From positions 124,001 through 188,000 of the forward strand of contig JAFKGI010000007.1 in NCBI GenBank assembly GCA_017307785.1: a stretch of DNA of 64,000 nt, written 5' to 3'. Below the pieces are notes generated by a model, which did no database searches, was not told the DNA's origin, and saw only the letters and a list, made by a program, of their open reading frames with translations. The position numbers and the translations under genes are program-made. This document shows, piece after piece, positions 57,487 to 64,000 of the stretch (position 1 is its first letter; each line of letters opens with the position of its first letter). This DNA comes from Vulcanimicrobiota bacterium (lineage in GTDB: Bacteria > Vulcanimicrobiota > Xenobia > Xenobiales > JADMJV01).

Positions 57487-57939
57487 ATGAGCGTCATTCA
57501 ACAGTTGCCCCGCTGGGCCCAGGCCCCCACCCAGAAGTTTATCGACAAGACCAAGATCGAAGGCACCGAGACCCGCCCGCTCGATCAGGACGGTTTCGAC
57601 CAGGGATTCAGCCACGCCGCCGGCGTGCTGTTGATGTGCGGCAACGACGAAGTTCCCGGCGAGGACCAGGCCATGGACCAGCCCGGACTGGTCAAGAGAA
57701 ACGGCGCCACCGTCCATTTCGAAGGAGACCTCAGCGATGGACGCGGCTCGGTCGAAGCCATCGTGCTCGGCCGCCGTAAAGGCGTCGAATATGTCTCCTA
57801 TGTGCAGTCGCGTCCCGACGGTTACACCAGCCTGAAGCTGGTCAATGACGAAGGTTCCATCGACCTTCACGGCACCCAGGCCCAGCGCAAAGGCGGCGCG
57901 ATGCAGGGCTACTTGTTGTCGGGCAGCTACTACGAGTAG
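57487..57939 (+). CDS. Hypothetical protein
   Basis: The protein has 150 residues. It contains a charged N-terminal half and a beta-rich C-terminal half (GSVEAIVLGRRKGVEYVSYV, SLKLVNDEGSIDLHGTQAQR). TAGACT at 57474-57479 lies 7 nt before the ATG, with no Shine-Dalgarno. No family recognised. It precedes the caleosin gene by 79 nt on the same strand. Confidence 0.65.
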   Translation: MSVIQQLPRWAQAPTQKFIDKTKIEGTETRPLDQDGFDQGFSHAAGVLLMCGNDEVPGEDQAMDQPGLVKRNGATVHFEGDLSDGRGSVEAIVLGRRKGVEYVSYVQSRPDGYTSLKLVNDEGSIDLHGTQAQRKGGAMQGYLLSGSYYE

Positions 57940-58018
57940 CTTTCAGCGATCTTTCATTCCACCTGGCTAGACTCCAATCACACACAGATAGAGTTCAGCG
58001 CATTCAGAGGTGAAAAAG

Positions 58019-58840
58019 ATGATCAGCCCCATCCGTTCCATGGGTCCCCTGGCGCCCGCGCGCCGCAACGGTTCAGTCGCAGCCCAAGGCGAAACTCCGC
58101 AGACTCCGGATCAAGTCACGCTCTCCAAGGGCCCGAACGGTCCGGAAGGTCCGGATAAGCCGCGTCCGCGCGGCAGCGTGTTGGGCAAGATCGCCCGCGC
58201 CGTGGGCCTCACCGTAGGACTGAGCACCATCGGCCTGGTGGGCATCGGCGCCGTCGTGCCGGCCGTCATCCAGCACCCGACCGTGCACATCGCGCCCCAG
58301 AACATGACCGCCCTGCAAAAGCACCTTTCTTTCTTCGATCAGAATCACGACGGCAACCTGACCCGCAGCGAAACCGCCCAGGGCCTTCAGAAGTTAGGCC
58401 TTAGCCCGGTGCGCTCTCAGGTCACCGGCAGCTTGATCAACGCCGGCATCGGCGTCAAAAGCAGCGATCACTGGTACGACTTCACCACCGTCAACCTCTC
58501 CAAGATCCACTCTTCCAAGCACGGCAGCGACACCGGCATCTACGACACTCAGGGTCACTTCGTGCAGTCGAAATACGACGAACTCTGGTCTCGCTTCGAC
58601 CAGGGCAACAAGGGCGCCCTCAGCCAGTCGGACATCCAGGCCATGCACGCCTCGCTGAGCACCGACAAGGTGGGCGACGTGGCCTCCAAGGCCGAATTCG
58701 ACCTGCTGATGGAACTGGCCGGCCAAAACCGAACTATGGCCGACGGCAGCAGCCAGCGCGTGCTCACCAAGGAACGCATGCAGCAGTTTTACGACGGCAG
58801 CCTCTTTTACCAGCTGGCCGGAGAAACCGCGCCTTTTTAA
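58019..58840 (+). CDS. Bacterial caleosin-like protein (EF-hand, putative heme peroxygenase)
   Basis: The protein has 273 residues. A disordered N-terminus (containing TPDQVTLSKG) is followed by a hydrophobic helix (about 60-86), then the caleosin core: LQKHLSFFDQNHDGNLTRSE (His102 and an EF-hand loop at 107-118), IHSSKHGSDTGIYDTQGHFV (163-182, His168), and FYDGSLFYQLAGE near the end. These match plant caleosins (HVAFFDQ-, KHGSDTGTYDTEGRYV, CFDGSLFEQ), including both His residues associated with heme. A second, degenerate calcium loop is FDQGNKGALSQSD. Plant members sit on lipid droplets and are Ca-dependent peroxygenases. GAGGTGA five bases upstream sets the start. Confidence 0.85.
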   Translation: MISPIRSMGPLAPARRNGSVAAQGETPQTPDQVTLSKGPNGPEGPDKPRPRGSVLGKIARAVGLTVGLSTIGLVGIGAVVPAVIQHPTVHIAPQNMTALQKHLSFFDQNHDGNLTRSETAQGLQKLGLSPVRSQVTGSLINAGIGVKSSDHWYDFTTVNLSKIHSSKHGSDTGIYDTQGHFVQSKYDELWSRFDQGNKGALSQSDIQAMHASLSTDKVGDVASKAEFDLLMELAGQNRTMADGSSQRVLTKERMQQFYDGSLFYQLAGETAPF

Positions 58841-59784
58841 CGAACCTTGAGCTGCGAGGCCTGGGAGTAGCGCCCCAGGTCCAGTAGCAGGCGAGCTTTC
58901 GTGTTCAGCACGCCCGGATCGCCCGGGCGCAAGCTCAGAGCCGAATCGGTGGCCGCCAGAGCTTCCTCGAGAAATCCCTTTTCTTCCAATAGATTGGCCA
59001 GGTAGACCCAGGGCTGTGGGCTTTTCGGCTCAAGTTGGGACCACTGAGCCACCTGTTTCCGCGCGGCCGCCAGCTCTGTTTCTTCCTGAGCGCTGGCGTG
59101 GTAGAGACGCGTCCACAAGCTCAGTTTCTGAGAAGACGGGTCAAAAACGCGTAAGCTGTAGGCTTTGGGGGTGTCCTCCAGGGGCCAGGGCGCCTGCCAC
59201 TGCCAGCGGCCGCCAACCTCGTGCCCGCTGACCTGAGTGGCAAACACCGACTTCGCGGGGCGTCCCGACTCCGCCACCGTCTCGAAATTGGACAGCAGGG
59301 TGGGCATCGTCTCGTGGTCCAGGTAAACGAACTCCAAGGAAGGAGGCGCGCCCTTCCCGGCCGGGCGCGACAGGGTCAGACCCTCCGGAGTCACTTCCAC
59401 CCGGTCCAGAGAGGAATCCCAGGGTTTCGAGGCGACCCTGCGCAGCGTCATTCCCCCGATCTGGCGCTGGTTCTCCCCGTTGAGGGCCAGACGCACCTGA
59501 GTCGAGGCCAAAGATTTGGACTGCACGCCTTTCAGCGACAGTCCGCGAGTGGAGACCTGAACTTTGCCCTTGCCCGACAGCTCCAGCCGTTCGCCTTTGT
59601 TGAGCAGCAGCACGGTCACACGGGAACCGGCGGGCAGGTCGATACTTTGACCGTCCGACCACATTTGACCGGTCAGAACCTCGGGACTACCCTCGGCCTT
59701 CAGAACCATGGCGACCTTTTTCGGCGCTGGCTGAGCCAGCGCCACCCCCGCCAGCAAGAGTGCGATCAGGGTTCTGGAAAACAT
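58837..59784 (-). CDS. Exported FecR-like/TPR protein
   Basis: The protein has 315 residues with a signal peptide ending VALAQ. The N-terminal part resembles FecR-like domains (EGSPEVLTGQMWSDGQSIDLPAGSRVTVLLLNKGERLELSGKG). The C-terminal part has TPR units (WVYLANLLEEKGFLEEALAATDSALSLRPGDPGVLNTKARLLLDLG). AGGAGG seven bases upstream decides the ATG at 59784. It starts 10 nt after the caspase-like gene, so the pair forms an operon. Confidence 0.78.
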   Translation of the reverse strand: MFSRTLIALLLAGVALAQPAPKKVAMVLKAEGSPEVLTGQMWSDGQSIDLPAGSRVTVLLLNKGERLELSGKGKVQVSTRGLSLKGVQSKSLASTQVRLALNGENQRQIGGMTLRRVASKPWDSSLDRVEVTPEGLTLSRPAGKGAPPSLEFVYLDHETMPTLLSNFETVAESGRPAKSVFATQVSGHEVGGRWQWQAPWPLEDTPKAYSLRVFDPSSQKLSLWTRLYHASAQEETELAAARKQVAQWSQLEPKSPQPWVYLANLLEEKGFLEEALAATDSALSLRPGDPGVLNTKARLLLDLGRYSQASQLKVR

Positions 59785-59794
59785 GGACTGCCTC

Positions 59795-62700
59795 CTAAGG
59801 CTTGCCGCTCTGGCGGATGGGGAAATCGGTGCCGCTGACAAACTGGAAGACATCCTGGTTGAGCCCGACCTGCCTGCACAGGTCGGGAACCTGACTGCAC
59901 ACGTAATAAACCAGTCCGCTCACGGTCACCTGTTGTCTGGAATTAGGGGGAGCTGACTTCAGCCCCTCCAACAAGCTATAAGTCAGTAAGCCGTGCTGCA
60001 ATTTGGGCAACTCCAGGGCCGATTGGTCGCTACGACAGGCAGCCAGCAAATAGACACCCGAGCCACGCGCCATCTTTTGCTGACTCAGCGCAAACGAGGA
60101 AGCCATCTCGTCGCTGACGGCGCCGGCGTGACAGGTGTCCAGAATGACGAACTGCTTCTGGGCCGGGAACTCGCGCAACCACTGCGCCAAGGCCGGACCA
60201 TCCACACTCGGCTGTCCGTCGGCCATTAGAAAGTGATAGCCCTTAGAGTCCAGCGAGCCGTGACCGGCCAGAAACAGCACCAGCGTATCCTGCGGCTGCG
60301 CCTGCTTGCCCAATTCTTCAAAGGTCTGGCGCAGCGTATCGGTTCGCGCCTTGTCCCCCGTGAGCAAACGGACTTCGTTGTATTCAAAGAGCGAGGACTG
60401 GAGTTTCTCGCTGAACGACTGGGCGTCTTTTTCGGCAAAGGTCAACTTGGGAGCGTTGGCCGCCTGATTGACTCCCAGGGCCACCACCCAGAGCTTGGGG
60501 TTGCGCTGAGCCACGGCGGTGCAGGTCACTCGCAAGCGGTCGCCGCGACTCTCCACCGTACCCGACTTGTCCATGGCGGTGCAGCGCAACTCGTTGACGC
60601 CGGCCTGTAGAGGAGCCTGCAAAAGGTAAATTCCACCCTCTCGGCGCGCCGTCTGGGGGACGGCCTTGCCGTTGACAAAGAGGCGTGGCTCGCCCGCTCC
60701 CCCACCCTGGTCTTTGACGCTGACGCGAACTTCCACGATGCGCTGGGGGATTTCCGCGCCGGGGGCGGGCGTCTGGAACGTTACCAGCGGCGGCTCGATC
60801 TGGAGACCCGCCACCGGAGTTTTGCTGGATGCGGCTGCCGTTGAGGAAGCAAACGTTTTGAGCAGGCCGGGTCGATAAGCCTTCTCGAAAATCTGGTCGA
60901 CTCGCACTTTGCGTTTGTTCACCAGCCACTCGACCTGCCTCTCGGCCGCCGGCGTGCCGTCAAAAAGCCCCGAACTGTCCGAAGCCAGCCAGTCCTCTCC
61001 CCCGTTCAGAACCAGCAGTTGTCCCCGCGGCGTGGATTCCTGGGGCTTCCAGAACTCCACCGTGGCCTCGCGCCCCACGCTCACAAAGCTGCCGTTGGGA
61101 AGCGGGACGATACCGCTAGAACTCCAGTTAGCCGCGTCCGGCAACAGGGGTTGAGGCTCCGGACTGTCGCCCAGCAGCAAGACCTGCCCCAGGTCTCCGA
61201 ACATCAACCAGCGCTGACCCACCTCATCGTAGTTGAGGCGCACCTTCCAGCCGCTGTGCGACTTGAAGTTGTAGGTCCGGCTCCCGGCCGGTGCGTGAAT
61301 GATTTCTTGTTCGCTGCGAGCCACCACCGGCTGCAAACTCACCTCGCGGCCCACCACCTCGTCCAGACAGAACAGTCGATCCTGACTGTCGTATTCCAAA
61401 GCGGTTCCATGATAGTTGGGAAACTGCTTCTGTTGGCCGCTGGCCAGGTCGGTCTCCGTGATCACACCCGCTTCGGCCACCGCCAACCGGGCCGGAGAGT
61501 TGCGCGACAGTGCGTAAGACATCGGCAGGGACTGCTGCTTGAGCAACTTGCCGGTCTTGACTTCGTAGGCCTCCAGCTTGTTCTTGCGCAGGCCGACCAA
61601 GAACTGACCGTCCGCACTCAAGCGCACCCGCGTCAAGCCGTCGGCGATAGCAAGCTTGCCTTTGGACTCGAGGCGTTCGGCATCGACCAGTTCCAGCCCG
61701 TCGCCTTCCCGCGAAACGACCAGGACTTTGCCATCCGCGCTTACGGACAGGCCCTGGATGCGGCCTTTGCCAGGCAACAGCGTCTCCCGACCGCCGCTGT
61801 GCAGACTCCAGCAGACCACCTGTCCACTGATCAGGCCGGCAAAGATCCGGCTCTTGCGGTCGTAGGCCACATAAAGAACCTCGGAGAAAGGCGGATTGAC
61901 CAGCGCCTCTTTGCCCGTGGCCGCCTCCAGGACCTTGCCTTCCATATTTCCCACCACCATCTGGTGGGCGGCCACCCCTTCCCCGAAGACACCGGCCAGC
62001 GTGTGCGAACCCAGGACCCGGTCGCTTTCCGGGTGCTGCGGGTCCAGTTGCATCAAGCGCTGCTGGGACAGATACTGGATCTTGCCGTTCACCCAGAAGG
62101 CCTTGGCGTCAGGAGGGTGGCCGAAAGGACCGCGCATTTTCCCGGCCTTGATCAGATAAACACCGCGCCCATCGTAGCCCAGCAGCGTTTCGCCATCCGG
62201 CCCATAGTCTCCCAAGCTGAACTTGTCCGAGGTTTTCTCGATCTGCCAGTTCACTTTGCCGGCCGGCAGGCTCAGCTCCAGGACTTTGCTGCCGCCCAGC
62301 AGCACACAGGCTCGCGTTCCCATGCGGTTGAGAGCAAGGTAAGAAATGGTTTCATCGGGTTGAGACGCGGGAATCGGCCATGAGGCCAGCCGCTTCCAGG
62401 CCAGAGGCTCCCACTGCTGTAGGGTCAGCGGACCTTCCACTTTGGGGCAAAAATAAAGCTTCCCACCCGCCTGAGCGGCCCCACCCTGACTGCGACAAGG
62501 TTGTTCGGGACGAACTCCCAACTGCTGTCCGCTGCGCACATCATAGAGATGGTAGCGAAAATCGTTGCCGTAGCAGATCAGATGGTCGGGACTGAGCCAA
62601 TCCAGCCAGAACGGCATGAACCCGCCACGCTCGGAAGTCAGCGTCTGCTGCAGCTGATGACTGCTTTCGTCCCAGACCTTGATGACGCCGCCGGTGTCGC

Positions 62701-62848
62701 CACTGGCCAGCAAGGCCCCGTCCGGACTTTCCTTAACCACGCTGATGGGATGCGAATGCGGTACGGGCACCACCAATCGAGGGCTGGGGGCGGGTTCGCC
62801 CATGGCCAGTCCGGTGCAGAAGAGAAAGCCAAGCAGGGTCCGTTTCAT
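59795..62848 (-). CDS. Exported caspase-like (C14) protease with WD40-like propeller
   Basis: The protein has 1017 residues with a signal peptide (MKRTLLGFLFCTGLAMG). Residues about 30-560 form beta-propeller repeats (SPDGALLASGDTGGVIKVWD). A beta-rich linker domain follows, and the C-terminal peptidase C14 domain has LFLAGHGSLDSKG with His about 863 and FVILDTCHAGAV with Cys about 906. The dyad is intact. Such metacaspase/WD40 proteins occur in cyanobacteria and other multicellular or social bacteria. An alternative GTG lies just upstream at 62851. It forms an operon with the FecR/TPR gene. Confidence 0.9.
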   Translation of the reverse strand: MKRTLLGFLFCTGLAMGEPAPSPRLVVPVPHSHPISVVKESPDGALLASGDTGGVIKVWDESSHQLQQTLTSERGGFMPFWLDWLSPDHLICYGNDFRYHLYDVRSGQQLGVRPEQPCRSQGGAAQAGGKLYFCPKVEGPLTLQQWEPLAWKRLASWPIPASQPDETISYLALNRMGTRACVLLGGSKVLELSLPAGKVNWQIEKTSDKFSLGDYGPDGETLLGYDGRGVYLIKAGKMRGPFGHPPDAKAFWVNGKIQYLSQQRLMQLDPQHPESDRVLGSHTLAGVFGEGVAAHQMVVGNMEGKVLEAATGKEALVNPPFSEVLYVAYDRKSRIFAGLISGQVVCWSLHSGGRETLLPGKGRIQGLSVSADGKVLVVSREGDGLELVDAERLESKGKLAIADGLTRVRLSADGQFLVGLRKNKLEAYEVKTGKLLKQQSLPMSYALSRNSPARLAVAEAGVITETDLASGQQKQFPNYHGTALEYDSQDRLFCLDEVVGREVSLQPVVARSEQEIIHAPAGSRTYNFKSHSGWKVRLNYDEVGQRWLMFGDLGQVLLLGDSPEPQPLLPDAANWSSSGIVPLPNGSFVSVGREATVEFWKPQESTPRGQLLVLNGGEDWLASDSSGLFDGTPAAERQVEWLVNKRKVRVDQIFEKAYRPGLLKTFASSTAAASSKTPVAGLQIEPPLVTFQTPAPGAEIPQRIVEVRVSVKDQGGGAGEPRLFVNGKAVPQTARREGGIYLLQAPLQAGVNELRCTAMDKSGTVESRGDRLRVTCTAVAQRNPKLWVVALGVNQAANAPKLTFAEKDAQSFSEKLQSSLFEYNEVRLLTGDKARTDTLRQTFEELGKQAQPQDTLVLFLAGHGSLDSKGYHFLMADGQPSVDGPALAQWLREFPAQKQFVILDTCHAGAVSDEMASSFALSQQKMARGSGVYLLAACRSDQSALELPKLQHGLLTYSLLEGLKSAPPNSRQQVTVSGLVYYVCSQVPDLCRQVGLNQDVFQFVSGTDFPIRQSGKP

Positions 62849-62931
62849 CACTGTGGTTGCGACTCCTAAGGGTGGGATTCCTGGCGCCAGTTTACCCCGC
62901 GGAGCCGGCCCCAACCGTGAGCGATGTTACG

Positions 62932-64000
62932 CTAACCTTTGCCCATCTTCTGCAGCACCTGCTCCGAGGTTTGCAAGGCTCCCTCGACCCAGCCCTGAGC
63001 GGTGGAAAAGGCCTCGCCACAAACAAACAGGGGCAGACCAGTCAGCGGTTGCAGCATGCTCTCGGCGCTCTCGCGCGGGCGAGACCCCGGATTCCAGGTG
63101 TGCCAGCCGGCCCCAAAAAACGGATCCGACCAGCGCTTGTAAACCAGGCCGGTGGGCCGAGGCAGTTCGCGGCCGTGCATTTCCTCCAGTTCCTTGTGCA
63201 ACTCTTCCACCAGTTGTGGCGTGGCCTCGAGACGGACCGCCACTCCCGGCTCGCCGGGATTCTGCAGGCCTTCCCAAAATTTGCTGCGCTCGCCGTCGTT
63301 GTAGACCTGCACATAGGGGCGTTTACCCGGCTCGCCGTTGCCGTAGTAGTAGACCTGGCCCAGATTCAGGTCGGTCAAGGAGCGTCCGCCGGTAATCCCC
63401 ATCTCGTTCCACCAGGGCTTCTCATAGGTGGCGAAGATGCGCGTCAGAGGGTTCGCTTCCACTTTGGAGAGGTTCTCTTCCAGCGGGGTGTGCTGCAGAA
63501 AAGGACTGTCCTCGACCACCTGCTGCAGGGGAACCTTGGGAAGATTCAGCACTAACTGATCGGCCGTGACCGCCACCGCGCCCCCGCTGCTCTCAAAGGT
63601 CAGACGAAATTGCTTGCCGTCGTGCTCCACTCGACGAAGCGTACGATTGGCGCGGATATCGGTTTTGGTGCGGCTGAGATCATGCTGCATGGCGTCGTGG
63701 AAAGCGCTCATGCCTTCCTTGGGCACACGATACTCGGTGCCGCTTTTGGTCAATTCCAAAATGGCCTGGCCGGCATCCCAGTTCTGCAGGTCGCTTTCAT
63801 AGCCTGAGAGGTCGGTGATCATCTGAATGGCCTCGCGACTCAGGCTGCGGGCCAACACATTTTGCAGGCCCAGCTGGGAAAGCGGCACCTCACCCATGCG
63901 AGCGTCGGCCACCGCCTTCTCCAGTTGTGGCCGATCCATCTCGGCGTGGCCGGGGATGGTCGCCTCGATGGCCTGGTGCAGCAGCTCCTCGGCGCTCTTG
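62932..64000 (-). CDS. FAD-dependent amine oxidase-type protein (5' truncated by window)
   Basis: The open frame runs off the right edge of the window; the visible part is about 356 codons. It resembles flavin amine oxidases: VTADQLVLNLPKVPLQQV, TRIFATYEKPWWNEMGITGGRS and, at the C-terminus, GLPLFVCGEAFSTAQGWVEGALQTSEQVL, which is the FAD-binding ending of that family. The N-terminal dinucleotide-binding motif lies outside the window. Members oxidise amines, amino acids or carotenoid-like substrates; none can be chosen here. Confidence 0.82.
   Translation of the reverse strand, partial: KSAEELLHQAIEATIPGHAEMDRPQLEKAVADARMGEVPLSQLGLQNVLARSLSREAIQMITDLSGYESDLQNWDAGQAILELTKSGTEYRVPKEGMSAFHDAMQHDLSRTKTDIRANRTLRRVEHDGKQFRLTFESSGGAVAVTADQLVLNLPKVPLQQVVEDSPFLQHTPLEENLSKVEANPLTRIFATYEKPWWNEMGITGGRSLTDLNLGQVYYYGNGEPGKRPYVQVYNDGERSKFWEGLQNPGEPGVAVRLEATPQLVEELHKELEEMHGRELPRPTGLVYKRWSDPFFGAGWHTWNPGSRPRESAESMLQPLTGLPLFVCGEAFSTAQGWVEGALQTSEQVLQKMGKG

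Noticed and set aside
61019..62383. 454-residue open frame on the + strand
   Set aside because: It is antisense to the caspase-like gene, follows the GC-rich codon bias of the real strand, and encodes no recognisable domain.

Overview
The window is gene-dense, GC-rich bacterial chromosome (low 60s % GC by eye) with genes on both strands, short spacers and many convergent stop overlaps. Lipoproteins, Sec signal peptides and a MacA-like periplasmic adaptor point to a two-membrane (Gram-negative type) cell. No rRNA, tRNA, phage, transposon or CRISPR array was seen. The mix of genes suggests an uncultured, environmental, predatory or aggregate-forming lineage. An Eremiobacterota/Xenobia-like or similar deep-branching phylum would fit, but that is a low-confidence impression.

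Layout. 1-8.1 kb: end of a hybrid histidine kinase, an exported esterase, a papain-like cysteine-protease candidate, an Rrf2 regulator coupled to two methyltransferases, a divergent TetR/NmrA pair and an HExxH protein. 8.2-15.9 kb: two converging operons, asnB-amidohydrolase-cupin (+) against rifampin phosphotransferase-FAD monooxygenase-PrpF-like isomerase (-). 16-22.5 kb: beta-propeller, Na+/H+ antiporter, M28 peptidase, exonuclease, lipoprotein, truncated hemoglobin. 22.5-31.7 kb: exported CHAT protease with a propeller partner, a zinc-ribbon protein, a 42-residue ORF, a YtfE/ScdA-like di-iron protein and a LexA-type DNA-binding protein. 31.8-38.6 kb: unknown proteins, a 2OG-Fe(II) oxygenase, a bacterial protein-arginine deiminase, a structured non-coding gap, an M48-type peptidase and a frameshifted gene. 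38.6-47.3 kb: one long minus-strand run (ArsR, SRPBCC, ABC ATPase-permease-adaptor, SUKH-ankyrin, SRPBCC, HEAT). 47.5-57 kb: a membrane protein, an M1 aminopeptidase, an ECF sigma/anti-sigma operon, a Vgb-like lipoprotein, an aldo-keto reductase and an SDR. 57-64 kb: two unknown proteins, a bacterial caleosin, an exported caspase-like/WD40 protein with a FecR/TPR partner, and the end of an amine oxidase.

Common threads. Exported peptidases and protein-modifying enzymes are abundant (M1, M28, M48, HExxH, C14, CHAT, C39-like, PAD). Calcium-binding loops recur (PAD, caleosin, a small secreted protein). Many first genes of transcription units have a TAnnnT hexamer 5-7 nt before the start codon and no Shine-Dalgarno, which suggests leaderless transcripts. 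The most unusual single genes are the caleosin (58019-58840) and the arginine deiminase (34916-36403).
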